Origin: Serratia rubidaea
GTDB taxonomy: Bacteria > Pseudomonadota > Gammaproteobacteria > Enterobacterales > Enterobacteriaceae
NCBI GenBank assembly: GCA_901472405.1
Contig: LR590463.1
Location: forward strand, 310,001 to 374,000
Direction: 5' to 3'
Length of the DNA: 64,000 nucleotides
In this document: positions 53,845 to 64,000 of the stretch, one piece after another
Position numbering within the stretch: position 1 is the stretch's first letter
How the letters are laid out: every line of letters begins with the position of its first letter
The notes under the pieces: generated by a model
What the model saw: the letters and a program-made list of their open reading frames with translations, nothing else
What the model was told of the DNA's origin: nothing
The model's database searches: none
Position numbers and translations under genes: made by a program

Positions 53845-54336
53845 GTGCGCTGGTTACCGTTTTTACTGATATTTCTGCTGGTCTACATTGAAATATCGTT
53901 ATTTATCAAAGTCGCCGCCGTATTGGGCGTCGCCGTTACCCTGCTGCTGGTGATTTTCACCTCCTGCGTCGGGATATCGCTGGTGCGCAACCAGGGGATG
54001 AAAACCTTTGTGCAGATGCAGCAGAAGCTGGCAGCCGGCGAAAGCCCGGCGGCCGAAATGGTGAAAAGCGTTTCGCTGGTGATGGCGGGGTTCCTGCTGC
54101 TGGTGCCGGGGTTCTTTACCGATTTCCTCGGCCTGCTGCTGTTGCTGCCGCCGGTGCAAAAAACGCTGACGCTGAAGCTGATGCCGCATCTTTCGGTTTA
54201 TCGTCCCGGCGGCTGGGGGCCAGGCGGCGATGCGGCCAACGGCAACACCTTCGACGGCGAATTTCAGCGTAAGGACGATGAACGCCACACGCTGGAACAC
54301 CGTCCGGATGAGCACGACAAGCGCGACGATCGTTAA
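53845..54336 (+). CDS. fxsA: FxsA membrane protein
   Basis: 163 residues from a GTG at 53845 (RBS AGGAG upstream). Several membrane helices in the first 100 residues, then a polar C-terminal tail. In E. coli overproduction relieves F-factor exclusion of phage T7; the normal role is unclear. Conserved position upstream of groES. Intact. Confidence 0.94.
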   Translation: MRWLPFLLIFLLVYIEISLFIKVAAVLGVAVTLLLVIFTSCVGISLVRNQGMKTFVQMQQKLAAGESPAAEMVKSVSLVMAGFLLLVPGFFTDFLGLLLLLPPVQKTLTLKLMPHLSVYRPGGWGPGGDAANGNTFDGEFQRKDDERHTLEHRPDEHDKRDDR

Positions 54337-54370
54337 CAGATGCTTTTCTGTTCATTAACAACATATCACT

Positions 54371-54394
54371 ACGCGGCCGACCGGCCGCGTTTTT
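54371..54394 (+). terminator. fxsA terminator
   Basis: Stem ACGCGGCC / GGCCGCGT with a short loop, followed by TTTT. 34 nt after the fxsA stop. Confidence 0.85.
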
Positions 54395-54444
54395 GTGTCA
54401 GCGATCGCAGTTAGCCCATTCGTTAAAAATTTTTTTTCCCGGCC

Positions 54445-54474
54445 CCCTTGAAGGGGGTTGGAATGCCCCCATTT
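54445..54474 (+). promoter_or_regulatory. Sigma-32 heat-shock promoter of groESL
   Basis: CCCTTGAA (54445-54452), 14-nt spacer, CCCCATTT (54467-54474). This closely matches the E. coli groE sigma-32 promoter. It lies about 80 nt before groES. No CIRCE repeat is seen. Confidence 0.92.
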
Positions 54475-54556
54475 CAAAACCCACGAGGCCGGTAAACATG
54501 AGAATCCGGTGCACAACCCTAAATCTGATACAGACCTTCTTACAGGAGAGCGTTCA

Positions 54557-54850
54557 ATGAGTATTCGTCCATTGCATGACCGCGTTATCGTCAAGCGTAA
54601 AGAAGTTGAATCAAAATCTGCTGGCGGCATCGTACTGACTGGCTCTGCGGCGGGTAAATCCACTCGTGGCGAAGTAGTGGCCGTTGGCAAAGGGCGCGTT
54701 CTGGAAAGCGGAAATATTCAACCGCTGGATGTGAAAATCGGCGACATCGTGATTTTCAACGACGGTTACGGCGTGAAAGTCGAGAAGATCGACAATGAAG
54801 AAGTGTTGATCATGTCCGAAAGCGACATCCTGGCAATTGTTGAAGCGTAA
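54557..54850 (+). CDS. groS: Co-chaperonin GroES
   Basis: 97 residues from ATG 54557 ([18 protein letters not shown]); RBS GGAGAG upstream. Seven-membered lid of the GroEL cage, with the mobile loop [17 protein letters not shown] around residues 17-33. An in-frame extension upstream is promoter DNA. Co-transcribed with groEL, 45 nt downstream. Confidence 0.98.
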   Translation: MSIRPLHDRVIVKRKEVESKSAGGIVLTGSAAGKSTRGEVVAVGKGRVLESGNIQPLDVKIGDIVIFNDGYGVKVEKIDNEEVLIMSESDILAIVEA

Positions 54851-54883
54851 TTACGCTTTATCTTCTGAACTGAAAAGAATTGA

Positions 54884-56539
<1,656 letters not shown>

Positions 56540-56568
56540 TCATCCCCCTTCACGCTTGCGTGAGTGAA

Positions 56569-56597
56569 AACCCCGGCCTGGCGCCGGGGTTTTTTTT
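56569..56597 (+). terminator. groESL terminator
   Basis: Stem CCCCGGC / GCCGGGG followed by eight T; 30 nt after groEL. Confidence 0.94.
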
Positions 56598-56786
56598 ATC
56601 TCTGAATAAAGGGTTCAGGCGATGCGGAATAGCGGACGCGTGTTTTATCAGGCCGCAGCGGCTACCTGTTGCCGGGCTCTGCCAGAGTTCAGGCGGCGAT
56701 GGAGCGGCAGGGCATGTCTCAGTGTTCAGCGCGGCGCATACATTTCATGCGCTTAATCATTAGTAACGCTCATGAAATATATCACG

Positions 56787-57962
56787 TTAACCCATGAGTA
56801 AACGTTCCAGCGCATCGTTTCGTTCTTTGTTCTCTTCACTTAGCCGCGAGGCGTAAAAAGCACAGTTATTATCATTGGTAACCGACTTTTTAATCATATG
56901 CCTCAACGCATTTATATCGCCGCCTTTAACGCCACAGCCTATTCTTTCGAGAGAGCTTGCGTTTTCGAACTGATCAAAGGCTTTTGGGTAGATTAACTGA
57001 GGTATGCCGTTTTTAAGCAGTTGGGCACTGGTGCCGATGCCGCCGTGGTGAATGGCAAACAGACATCCTTTGATGCTATCCATATTAAGGTAAGGTGTTC
57101 TGATGACATTTTCTTCAACGTGGATGCTGTCGAGGGTGGGGGTGACCAGTACACATTTCAAACCTTCATCTTTCAGACTGCTTAAGACATGATTTATGCC
57201 TGCTTCATCAGACAATGCCCAACTGGTGAAGAAAACCACCGTTTTTTTGTCCACAAAGCGGTTGATTATCGGAGCGTGGTCTAATGTCCGGTTTTTATTT
57301 AACAGGAACCCCATATAAAATCCGTGCTGCGGTTTTTTTTCGTAGAACCAAGGCTCATACAAAATAATAGGATTCAAGCGCCTATCTACCAGGTCGGTAT
57401 AGATGTTTTTATCGGCTGGGAGGTTCTCTGATTTTCTTATCGAGGCGATGACCTCCTGTAACAGCGGAGAAACCAGGCGGCGTCTAAAGAGTTCAGCCTT
57501 CAGGTTCAATGAGGTGCCGAGCTTTCTTTCCAACCAGCTAATAAATTTCCCCGGGCAGAGTTTAAGGTTGGCGTTGGTAAGGCTTATCGGGAATCGTTTT
57601 AACGAATATTTTTCGCTAACCACCTTGGCTGAGAATACCCAAAGAGAATGAATAATTACACAATTATCATTTACCAACCTCTCGATTGAATGAAACATAC
57701 CAACCTGATAATTAGCCATGTATGCAGATATTTTTATTAATGAGGTTTTCTTCTCCCATAGCTGGCTGTCACGTACTGAACGGATAAAGTCCTCTTTACT
57801 GCCTACTGCTGAAAAGGAAAGATTGCGAGACTCAACGTAATCTTTGAAGTATTCATTGGTAAGTATATGCACATCATGGTTTCTTTCTTTTAATATCGCG
57901 CCAATTTCGATGCATGGGTAAACATCGCCAGAGGACCCCAGGGCGCATATTATCACTCTCAT
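56787..57962 (-). CDS. GT1-family glycosyltransferase (UGT/RhlB-like), orphan
   Basis: 391 residues. N-terminal acceptor half starts MRVIICALGSSGDVYPCIEIG, with GSSGD the typical GT1 entrance motif. The C-terminal donor half has FAIHHGGIGTSAQLL near 303-315 and FDQFENA near 329, the nucleotide-sugar-binding motifs of the UGT/MGT class (RhlB, sterol and macrolide glycosyltransferases). AT-rich and with no partner genes: core groEL and yjeI on either side. No signal peptide, so cytoplasmic. Acceptor unknown; a lipid or secondary metabolite is a guess. It looks like a horizontally acquired single gene. Confidence 0.88.
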   Translation of the reverse strand: MRVIICALGSSGDVYPCIEIGAILKERNHDVHILTNEYFKDYVESRNLSFSAVGSKEDFIRSVRDSQLWEKKTSLIKISAYMANYQVGMFHSIERLVNDNCVIIHSLWVFSAKVVSEKYSLKRFPISLTNANLKLCPGKFISWLERKLGTSLNLKAELFRRRLVSPLLQEVIASIRKSENLPADKNIYTDLVDRRLNPIILYEPWFYEKKPQHGFYMGFLLNKNRTLDHAPIINRFVDKKTVVFFTSWALSDEAGINHVLSSLKDEGLKCVLVTPTLDSIHVEENVIRTPYLNMDSIKGCLFAIHHGGIGTSAQLLKNGIPQLIYPKAFDQFENASSLERIGCGVKGGDINALRHMIKKSVTNDNNCAFYASRLSEENKERNDALERLLMG

Positions 57963-58668
57963 ATCACCATCCTGTCTTGTCGAATCAATATTTTAGTTTG
58001 TTATCCAAGGCTTTCCTGCCTGTCCAATATTCACTGATTGATTTTTGCTGTTATTTAATGGCTTCTGCACCCAGAGAATGATCGGAGGGGCTCTTAAGCG
58101 ACATCTCAGCGATTGAACCGCATAAATACTTAGCGTATTAATATTTGCCAGCGTCCTTTATCGGTCAGCGACCCGCCGTGTCACCTTAAAAACATTAGAT
58201 ACATTAATATATGCTATGGCGCAGGAATTTGCCTAAGAAAAGACTCGTAACCGTCACTTTTTTTAATTTCTTTATGGATGCTCGTAACATTATGAATACT
58301 ATGAAGTTAAGTTTTACGTCATCCGTTCTTCGGCGCATTTATCCCGATGCCGTTTGGCTGGCGGTTTTGGATTGGGGACGATTCTGGCTGGCCTGGGGCG
58401 GGCGAGTTTGCTGACGGGAGCGCGCGGCTTGCCGCATCGGTTGCACGGAGCGTATCGGCGGGCAGTTGGCGGTGTTGATTTTTACGAGGCGCTGGCGCAC
58501 AGGGTTTGGCGATATTTTTACCGGCCGGACGGAATTAGCGTGTAAACTGTTACCTCATCAACTGTCGCTCTATGCGTTGACCAAGTATACGTGGCAACGG
58601 AAGCTTAAGAGGTAGCATTGCTTTCTGATAAGCTTTTGCGTAATTCTCAACATTATATGGGGAACAAG
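57963..58668. other. Gap between glycosyltransferase and yjeI with a possible broken small ORF
   Basis: 706 bases. The first 230 bases are AT-rich upstream DNA of the glycosyltransferase. From about 58290 to 58545 there is GC-richer sequence with an open frame on the plus strand (MNTMKLSFTSSVLRRIYP...) that stops at 58411, while the next frame reads GFGLGTILAGLGRASLLTG... to a stop at 58545. It may be one small membrane-protein gene broken by an indel, or chance. No family recognised. Confidence 0.35.
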
Positions 58669-59012
58669 ATGCGGACTACAGCCTTACTGGGACTTTCGGC
58701 GGCGCTGCTGCTGGCAGGATGCAGCACCACTCATCAACTGACCAGCGCAGGTCAGCAGGTTAAATTTACCGATACCAAACCGGCGGCGGAATGCCAGCTG
58801 GTGGGGGAAGTCACCGGCACGCAGAGCAACTGGCTGTCCGGCAGTAATGCAGAAAGCGGCGGCCTGCGCGGTGCGGCCAACGACCTGCGCAACAAGGCGG
58901 CTGAAATGGGCGGCAACGTGATTTACGGTGCGACTAGCCCGAGCCAGAATCTGCTCTCCAGCTTCGCCCTCTGGACAGCAAAATGATGGGCCAGGTTTAT
59001 AAATGCCCATAA
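58669..59012 (+). CDS. yjeI: DUF4156 lipoprotein YjeI (one apparent frameshift)
   Basis: Lipoprotein with signal MRTTALLGLSAALLLAGC (lipobox LAGC). The frame reads GGLRGAANDLRNKAAEMGGNVIYG, then stops early at ALWTAK; adding one C near 58964 gives PLDSKMMGQVYKCP, the normal E. coli YjeI-like end, and a stop at 59010-59012. Corrected length 114 residues. The start is the ATG with GGGGAAC upstream; an in-frame upstream TTG at 58618 is not used. Function unknown. Confidence 0.88.
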
Positions 59013-59039
59013 CGGCCCCGGGCCGTTAACCACCGAGAT

Positions 59040-59075
59040 AAAAAAAGAGGAGTGCCTGGGCATTCCTCTTTTTTT
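59040..59075. terminator. Bidirectional terminator between yjeI and epmB
   Basis: AAAAAAGAGGA / TCCTCTTTTTTT stem with a loop of about 12 nt. T runs on both strands; ends yjeI and the convergent epmB. Confidence 0.9.
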
Positions 59076-59078
59076 CGC

Positions 59079-60122
59079 TTAAGGCTGCGGCGCCGCGTCT
59101 TGCGTCAGCCGCAGATCCAGCGGCGTTTTGCTCGGCTCGCCGCCGATTTCGCGCGTCAGGCGCGGCACCAGATAGCCGGATACCTTGCTCAGTAGCTGCT
59201 GCATGATGCGGCGCGCCTCGTCATCGCTGACCATAAAGTGGGCGGCGCCCTGCACCTTATCCAGCACATGGATATAATAGGGTAGAATACCGGCGTCAAA
59301 CAGGGCGTTGCTCAGCGTCGCCAACGTATCGGCGTCGTCGTTCACGCCGCGCAGCAGCACGCTCTGATTAAGCAGGGTAACGCCGGCACGGCGCAGCTGC
59401 GCCATGCTGGCCGCCAGCGCCGCATCAATCTCATTGGCGTGGTTAATGTGCGTCACCATCAGCACCTGCAAACGCGAGCGGGACAGGCGCTGGCAGAGCT
59501 CAGGCGTGATGCGCGCCGGGATCACCACCGGTAAACGGCTGTGGATGCGCAGACGTTTCACGTGCGGGATGGCTTCCAGCTCGCCGATCAGCCAGTCGAG
59601 CTCATGATCTTTTGCCATCAGCGGGTCGCCGCCGGAGAAGATGATCTCGTCCAGCTCCGGCTGTTGGCGAATATAGTCCAGCGCCTGGCGCCAGTTGGCT
59701 TTATTACCCTGGTTATCCTGATAAGGGAAGTGGCGGCGGAAGCAGTAACGGCAGTTGACGGCGCAGCCGCCTTTAACCAGCAGCAGGGCGCGGTTGCGGT
59801 ATTTGTGCAACAGGCCGGGCACCACGCTGCGCTGTTCGTCCAGCGGGTCGGTGGTAAAGCCGGCGGCGGTCACGAACTCATCGCTGGCGGTCAATACCTG
59901 GCGCAGCAGCGGGTCGGCGGCGTCGCCGGTACGCATGCGGGCAGCGAAAGCGCGCGGTACGCGCAGCGGGAACAGGCGGCGCGCATCGCGTCCCTGAGGC
60001 AGTTCCGGATGTGTGTTCAGTGACAGAAGCCGCAGCAATTCATCGGGGTCGGTAATAACATCGGCGAGTTGATGCAACCAATCTTCTCTATCTGCGATGT
60101 TTTGGGTTACAATATGTGCCAT
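59079..60122 (-). CDS. epmB: EF-P beta-lysylation protein EpmB (lysine 2,3-aminomutase)
   Basis: 347 residues. Radical SAM/PLP enzyme making (R)-beta-lysine, which EpmA attaches to EF-P. Radical SAM cysteines C120, C124 and C127 (CAVNCRYC). Divergent from efp with only 41 nt between them, as in E. coli. Start [15 protein letters not shown]. Intact. Confidence 0.97.
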   Translation of the reverse strand: MAHIVTQNIADREDWLHQLADVITDPDELLRLLSLNTHPELPQGRDARRLFPLRVPRAFAARMRTGDAADPLLRQVLTASDEFVTAAGFTTDPLDEQRSVVPGLLHKYRNRALLLVKGGCAVNCRYCFRRHFPYQDNQGNKANWRQALDYIRQQPELDEIIFSGGDPLMAKDHELDWLIGELEAIPHVKRLRIHSRLPVVIPARITPELCQRLSRSRLQVLMVTHINHANEIDAALAASMAQLRRAGVTLLNQSVLLRGVNDDADTLATLSNALFDAGILPYYIHVLDKVQGAAHFMVSDDEARRIMQQLLSKVSGYLVPRLTREIGGEPSKTPLDLRLTQDAAPQP

Positions 60123-60163
60123 TTTTTTGGCTAAGCTACCAATTTAAAATTCAGAGGGCCATT

Positions 60164-60730
60164 ATGGCGACTTATTCTAGCAACGATTTCCGTCCGGGTC
60201 TTAAAATCATGATCGAGGGCGAACCTTACGCTGTGGAATCCAGCGAGTTCGTGAAACCAGGTAAAGGCCAGGCTTTCGCACGCGTTAAAATGCGTCGTCT
60301 GCTGACCGGCACCCGCGTAGAGAAAACCTTCAAATCCACCGACTCGGCCGAAGGCGCGGACGTGATGGATATGAACCTGACTTACCTGTACAACGACGGT
60401 GAGTTCTACCACTTCATGAACAACGAAACCTTCGAGCAGCTGGCTGCGGATCAGAAAGCCATCGGCGACAACGCCAAGTGGCTGCTGGATCAGGCAGAGT
60501 GCATCGTGACCCTGTGGGACGGCCGTCCTATCGCCGTTACCCCGCCGAACTTCGTTGAGCTGGAAATCGTTGATACCGATCCAGGCCTGAAAGGCGATAC
60601 CGCAGGCACCGGCGGCAAACCTGCCACGCTGTCTACCGGCGCCGTGGTTAAAGTGCCGTTGTTCGTACAGATTGGCGAAGTGATCAAAGTTGACACTCGC
60701 TCTGGCGAATACGTATCACGCGTTAAGTAA
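60164..60730 (+). CDS. efp: Elongation factor P
   Basis: 188 residues from the ATG at 60164 ([14 protein letters not shown]); upstream in-frame codons belong to the epmB/efp gap. EF-P relieves ribosome stalling at polyproline stretches. The modified lysine K34 is in [11 protein letters not shown], agreeing with the divergent epmB gene that makes its modification. Intact. Terminator hairpin CGGGGGA / TCCCCCG at 60740-60770. Confidence 0.98.
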   Translation: MATYSSNDFRPGLKIMIEGEPYAVESSEFVKPGKGQAFARVKMRRLLTGTRVEKTFKSTDSAEGADVMDMNLTYLYNDGEFYHFMNNETFEQLAADQKAIGDNAKWLLDQAECIVTLWDGRPIAVTPPNFVELEIVDTDPGLKGDTAGTGGKPATLSTGAVVKVPLFVQIGEVIKVDTRSGEYVSRVK

Positions 60731-60739
60731 GCATCAAAG

Positions 60740-60770
60740 CGGGGGAGTCATCGGATTCCCCCGTTTTATT
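60740..60770 (+). terminator. efp terminator
   Basis: Stem CGGGGGA / TCCCCCG with a 10-nt loop, followed by TTTTATTTT. Confidence 0.9.
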
Positions 60771-60799
60771 TTAATCCCTTGATAGTTGGCAGAATTTGC

Positions 60800-60931
60800 A
60801 TGATGAAGAAAACTCTGTTGGCCGTTATTTCCCTGACGCTGCTGCTGTCGCTCAGCGGTTGCAACACCTTCCGCGGCTTTGGCCAGGACGTTCAGCATCT
60901 TGGCGGCGCGATTTCCCGCGGTGCGAGCTAA
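60800..60931 (+). CDS. ecnA: Entericidin A-like lipoprotein (antidote)
   Basis: 43 residues: MMKKTLLAVISLTLLLSLSGC with lipobox LSGC, then NTFRGFGQDVQHLGG and AISRGAS. Matches the short entericidin family in length and in the conserved GxGxDxQxxG pattern. The start could be either of two adjacent ATGs. Entericidin A is described as the antidote partner of entericidin B. Too short for routine frame-finding but well supported. Confidence 0.9.
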   Translation: MMKKTLLAVISLTLLLSLSGCNTFRGFGQDVQHLGGAISRGAS

Positions 60932-61035
60932 ATCGCCTCCCGTAACAGCCGCCCCATTTCCTTGCGCAACGCCCGCCAATATTGACTACGCTTAGAGAGC
61001 CGTATCTTTTCATCACTGATAAATAAGGAAGTCTT

Positions 61036-61167
61036 ATGCTGAAGAAAAGTATCCTTGCGATGTGCTCCGTGCTGTTCCTGTTTTCGCTGACCGCGTGTAA
61101 TACGACCGAAGGCATCGGTAAGGATGTTCAGGCCGGCGGCGAGGCGATTCAACGCAGCGCGCAATAG
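61036..61167 (+). CDS. ecnB: Entericidin B-like lipoprotein
   Basis: 43 residues: MLKKSILAMCSVLFLFSLTAC with lipobox LTAC, followed by NTTEGIGKDVQAGGEAI and QRSAQ. RBS AAGGAA 7 nt upstream. In E. coli and Citrobacter entericidin B is a bacteriolytic lipoprotein induced in stationary phase. Tandem with ecnA, 104 nt apart. Confidence 0.9.
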   Translation: MLKKSILAMCSVLFLFSLTACNTTEGIGKDVQAGGEAIQRSAQ

Positions 61168-61311
61168 CGTCATGCTCTAATGTCTGTGGTATTCCATTAG
61201 CAATCACGGGCGTTGTTCTCTGTTCCCCGGCGGTGGAATACCCTGTATATACTGCGGCAGCGGTATATTCCGCAGGCGCCATTTTGGTTATATAATCCCT
61301 GCTTCACCCTG

Positions 61312-61360
61312 CCAGGTTGGACGACCTTCCTGCGCTTCCTGATGTCCGGGGACGACCCCA
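61312..61360 (+). promoter_or_regulatory. Guanidine-II (mini-ykkC) riboswitch
   Basis: Two short hairpins each with an ACGA loop: first at AGGTTGG-ACGA-CCTTCCT (loop 61321-61324), second at GGGG-ACGA-CCCC (61348-61359). Tandem ACGR tetraloop hairpins are the diagnostic shape of the guanidine-II riboswitch. It ends about 20 nt before the sugE start and should turn on translation with guanidinium. A TATAAT at 61291 lies just upstream. Confidence 0.9.
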
Positions 61361-61380
61361 CCTAATCCTGGAGCCGTTTC

Positions 61381-61698
61381 ATGGCGTGGATCATTCTTGT
61401 TTTTGCCGGTTTACTGGAAGTTGTCTGGGCGATAGGCCTGAAATATACCCACGGTTTTACCCGTCTGACGCCAAGCATTATTACGATAGTTGCGATGGTG
61501 GTCAGCATGCTGCTGCTGGCGAATGCGATGAAAACGCTGCCGGCCGGCACCGCCTACGCGGTATGGACCGGCATCGGCGCGGTGGGCGCGGCGGTGATGG
61601 GCATGATATTGCTGGGCGAGTCGACCAACCTGATGCGCATCCTCAGCCTGTGCCTGATTATTGTCGGGATTCTGGGGCTGAAATTCAGCAGCCATTGA
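61381..61698 (+). CDS. gdx: Guanidinium exporter Gdx (SugE)
   Basis: 105 residues, SMR family, four membrane helices. Exports guanidinium in exchange for protons; formerly SugE. The SMR Glu is in [13 protein letters not shown] near residue 13, and W-A-I-G-L-K-Y-T matches the Gdx subtype. The guanidine-II riboswitch upstream supports this role over quaternary ammonium resistance. Intact. Confidence 0.96.
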   Translation: MAWIILVFAGLLEVVWAIGLKYTHGFTRLTPSIITIVAMVVSMLLLANAMKTLPAGTAYAVWTGIGAVGAAVMGMILLGESTNLMRILSLCLIIVGILGLKFSSH

Positions 61699-61713
61699 GG
61701 CGATAAACGCAGA

Positions 61714-61738
61714 GGGCGGCCGGATGGCGTGGCCGCCC
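61714..61738. terminator. Hairpin between sugE/gdx and frdD
   Basis: Perfect 8-bp stem GGGCGGCC / GGCCGCCC in the 49-bp gap between the convergent gdx and frdD genes. No T run on either side, so termination is inferred. Confidence 0.65.
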
Positions 61739-61747
61739 GTTGAGGGT

Positions 61748-62107
61748 TTACAGCGTGACGACGCCGATCAGCGTGACGACGCTGAGGATGGCCGCCAGGC
61801 CGTAGAATACCCACTTGCCGGCCGGCACGTGGATTTTCAGGTCGTGCATCGCGTGATGGATGCGGTGCAGACCACACCACAGCGGCAAGATGATCATCAG
61901 CAGCAGGAACAGACGGCCGACAAGGCTCTGGCAGAACGCCAGTACGCGCTCATAGCCCAGCGCTTCACCGGGAAACAGCCCCAGCGGCAGCAAAATGCCC
62001 AGCAGCAGCACGATCACCGGGGCCACGATGGCGCCCCACATGCCGCCGGCGCCGAACAGGCCCCAGAAAATCGGCTCGTCGGAGCGTTTAGGTGCGTGGT
62101 TAATCAT
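61748..62107 (-). CDS. frdD: Fumarate reductase membrane anchor FrdD
   Basis: 119 residues from ATG 62107 ([16 protein letters not shown]), which matches the E. coli length; four codons upstream are not used. Three membrane helices anchor FrdAB and bind menaquinol. Last gene of frdABCD, 12 nt after frdC. Unlike E. coli there is no ampC after it; the next gene is gdx on the opposite strand. Confidence 0.96.
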   Translation of the reverse strand: MINHAPKRSDEPIFWGLFGAGGMWGAIVAPVIVLLLGILLPLGLFPGEALGYERVLAFCQSLVGRLFLLLMIILPLWCGLHRIHHAMHDLKIHVPAGKWVFYGLAAILSVVTLIGVVTL

Positions 62108-62119
62108 ATTTCCTCCCAA

Positions 62120-62511
62120 TTACAGTAGCGCGACGGCGAGAACGACCAGCGTGAGCAGAATGGTCACCGCCCACAGGGCTTTGACGATCGGGCCGGGGCC
62201 CATCTTTTCGCCGTTGACCACGATATTGGCCGCCTTAGGCGCCAGATCGAACCAGGTTTTGGTATGCAGCAGCGCCGCCAGCAGAGCGATGATATTAATC
62301 AGCAGCACCAGCGGGTTTTGCAGGAAACCGACGAACCCTGCCCAGCTTTCCGCGTCGCCCTTCAGGGAAAAGACGCCGTAAATCATCAGGATGCTGAACC
62401 AAACCGCCGGCACCGAGGTGCCTTCACGCAGCATATAGAAGCGGTAGAACCCAGTTTTTGCCACCAGTTGGGCGCCATGGCGCGCACATAAGGCTTACGT
62501 TGTGTTGTCAT
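62120..62511 (-). CDS. frdC: Fumarate reductase membrane anchor FrdC (one apparent frameshift)
   Basis: Start [20 protein letters not shown] at 62511, RBS GGAGAG upstream. The frame then shifts near 62455: one T is missing in GGTTTCTAC; adding it gives [17 protein letters not shown] and three membrane helices to VVLAVALL. Corrected length 130 residues (131 in E. coli). Sits between frdB and frdD in the operon. Confidence 0.95.
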
Positions 62512-62527
62512 TGCACTCTCCTCTCCC

Positions 62528-63262
62528 TTATTGCGGCTTCAGCATGGCTATCATAAAGTCGGTGGCGCTTTCAACTTTGCCCTGTTGAATCGCGGCGGCC
62601 GGGTCGACGTGTTTCGGACAGACTTCAGAGCAGTAACCGACAAAGGTGCAGCTCCAGACGCCGTTCTGACCGTTGAGCTGCGGCATACGCTGCTTTTTAC
62701 CGTGGTCGCGGTTGTCGAGGTTATAGCGGTGCGCCAGCGTAATGGCGGCCGGGCCGATAAACTCAGGGTTCAGGCCGAACTGCGGGCAGGCGGCGTAGCA
62801 CAAACCGCAGTTGATGCAGCCGGAGAACTGGTGGTACTTCGCCATCTGCGCCGGCGTTTGCACGTTGGGGCCGTCTTCCGGTTTGCGTTCATTGCCGATG
62901 ATATACGGCTTGATGGCCTCCAGGCTTTCGATAAAGTGGGTCATATCGACCACCAGATCGCGTTCGATCGGGAAGTTGCCTAGCGCCTCGACCTTCATGC
63001 CGTCGGCGTAGTCGCGCAGGAAAGTTTTACACGCCAGCTTCGGCACACGGTTGACCATCATGCCGCAGGAGCCGCAGATCGCCATGCGGCACGACCAGCG
63101 GTAGGACAGGTCCGGCGCCAGGTGATCCTTGATATAACCCAGCGCATCCAGCAGCGAGGTCTGCTCGTCATAAGGCACGCTATAGGTCGCGAAATGCGGT
63201 GCGTCATCGCTTTCCGGGTTATAACGCATGACCTCGATTTTCAGCGTTTTCATCTCAGCCAT
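62528..63262 (-). CDS. frdB: Fumarate reductase iron-sulfur subunit FrdB
   Basis: 244 residues from ATG 63262 ([17 protein letters not shown]), the E. coli length; a longer frame extending to 63316 overlaps frdA. Cluster ligands: [12 protein letters not shown] for [2Fe-2S], [12 protein letters not shown] and CSEVCPKHV for the [4Fe-4S] and [3Fe-4S] clusters. Its start overlaps the frdA stop by 8 nt. Confidence 0.98.
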   Translation of the reverse strand: MAEMKTLKIEVMRYNPESDDAPHFATYSVPYDEQTSLLDALGYIKDHLAPDLSYRWSCRMAICGSCGMMVNRVPKLACKTFLRDYADGMKVEALGNFPIERDLVVDMTHFIESLEAIKPYIIGNERKPEDGPNVQTPAQMAKYHQFSGCINCGLCYAACPQFGLNPEFIGPAAITLAHRYNLDNRDHGKKQRMPQLNGQNGVWSCTFVGYCSEVCPKHVDPAAAIQQGKVESATDFMIAMLKPQ

Positions 63263-64000
63263 TCGCCTGCTCCTTCTCCTTTTTCTCCTGCGCATCGGCC
63301 TCGGCGCCATAGACACGCTTGGCCGGCGGCAGCTTGGTAATTTTCACATCGCTGTACTCCAGGCGCGGCGCGCCGTCGGCGTTGTGGAACGCCAGCGTAT
63401 GTTTAAGGAAGTTGACGTCATCACGCTCGGTGCAGCCGTCATCCAGCCGCTGGTGGGCGCCGCGCGACTCTTTGCGGTTAAAGGCGGAGTGCGCCATGCA
63501 TTCCGCCACGTTCAGACCGTGCTGCAGTTCGATGGTGTACAGCAGGTCGGTGTTGAATACGCTGGAGCGGTCGGCAATCCTGACGTGTTTCACGCGCTCC
63601 TTCAGCTCCGCCAGCTTGTCGATGGTTTTCTGCATCAGCTCCGGCGTCCGGTAGATGCCGCAGCCTTCTTCCATCGACAGGCCCATTTCGTCGCGGATCG
63701 CCGACCAGCTTTCGTCGCCTTCCTGTGCCAGCAGGTCGTGGAGGCGCTGCTCAACGTCGCGGCTTTGCGCCTCCAGCGCGCCGCCGTTGGCCGGCGCGCT
63801 CTCCTGCGCGCGCTGCGCGGCGTGTTCGCCCGCCACGCGGCCAAACACCACCAGTTCCGCCAGCGAGTTGGAGCCGAGCCGGTTGGCGCCGTGCAGACCG
63901 ACGGATGAGCATTCGCCCACCGCATACAGACCCTTGATGCGGGTTTCGCAATTCTGGTCGGTTTCAATGCCGCCCATGGTGTAGTGCGCGGTCGGGCGCA
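63255..64000 (-). CDS. frdA: Fumarate reductase flavoprotein subunit FrdA (3' part, start outside window)
   Basis: The visible part is the last 247 or so residues: it begins [14 protein letters not shown], has the capping/FAD-region motif [24 protein letters not shown] with the substrate-site residues, and runs to KEKEQANG. The N-terminal FAD-binding half lies beyond base 64000. Anaerobic terminal reductase; fumarate can be supplied by AspA and DcuA encoded 10 kb away. Confidence 0.98.
   Translation of the reverse strand, partial: RPTAHYTMGGIETDQNCETRIKGLYAVGECSSVGLHGANRLGSNSLAELVVFGRVAGEHAAQRAQESAPANGGALEAQSRDVEQRLHDLLAQEGDESWSAIRDEMGLSMEEGCGIYRTPELMQKTIDKLAELKERVKHVRIADRSSVFNTDLLYTIELQHGLNVAECMAHSAFNRKESRGAHQRLDDGCTERDDVNFLKHTLAFHNADGAPRLEYSDVKITKLPPAKRVYGAEADAQEKKEKEQANG

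Overview
This window is a stretch of enterobacterial chromosome. The gene order, protein sequences and 16S rRNA fit Yersiniaceae and most likely the genus Serratia; the species cannot be fixed by reading alone. Most of it is conserved core. One accessory stretch lies between gltP and a tRNA-Phe gene, and a second, single-gene one lies just after groEL.

Layout. 1-11.1 kb: ribosomal protein and RNA polymerase operon (rplK-rplA, rplJ-rplL, rpoB-rpoC). 11.3-17.0 kb: thiamine operon thiCEFSGH on the minus strand, led by a TPP riboswitch. 17.0-22.1 kb: rsd, nudC, hemE, nfi, yjaG, hupA, yjaH. 22.1-25.1 kb: purHD on the minus strand with a PurR box. 25.3-30.8 kb: a complete rRNA operon (16S, tRNA-Glu, 23S, 5S) with tandem promoters. 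31.0-37.3 kb: acetate and glutamate uptake (acs-yjcH-actP, gltP). 37.7-47.1 kb: accessory region holding a carbonic anhydrase/SulP pair, a small double-glycine peptide, an OlsF-like bifunctional acyltransferase with an HlyD/ABC exporter, and an AT-rich TSUP permease/TauD dioxygenase pair. 47.5-54.3 kb: tRNA-Phe, yjdC, dsbD, cutA, dcuA, aspA, fxsA. 54.4-56.6 kb: groES-groEL with a sigma-32 promoter. 56.8-58.0 kb: an orphan GT1 glycosyltransferase. 58.6-64 kb: yjeI, epmB, efp, ecnA, ecnB, a guanidine-II riboswitch with sugE/gdx, and frdDCB plus the 3' part of frdA.

The least-described part is 39.9-45.3 kb. A 77-residue peptide with a microcin-type leader and two LGNGIG repeats lies divergent from an operon coding for a PlsC-like plus GNAT-like acyltransferase fusion, a lipoprotein membrane-fusion protein, an ABC ATPase and an ABC-2 permease. 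The operon can be read as ornithine-lipid (or other acyl-lipid) synthesis and export. A lipid-modified secreted peptide is a more speculative reading.

A strong caution applies. Ten otherwise well-conserved genes (rpoB, yjaH, purD, purH, acs, gltP, the SulP gene, the HlyD-like gene, yjeI, frdC) carry single-base indels, nearly all in short homopolymers. rpoB is essential and correcting each indel restores family-typical length, so these are most simply sequencing errors. The genes are annotated here as full-length CDS with the shift positions given.
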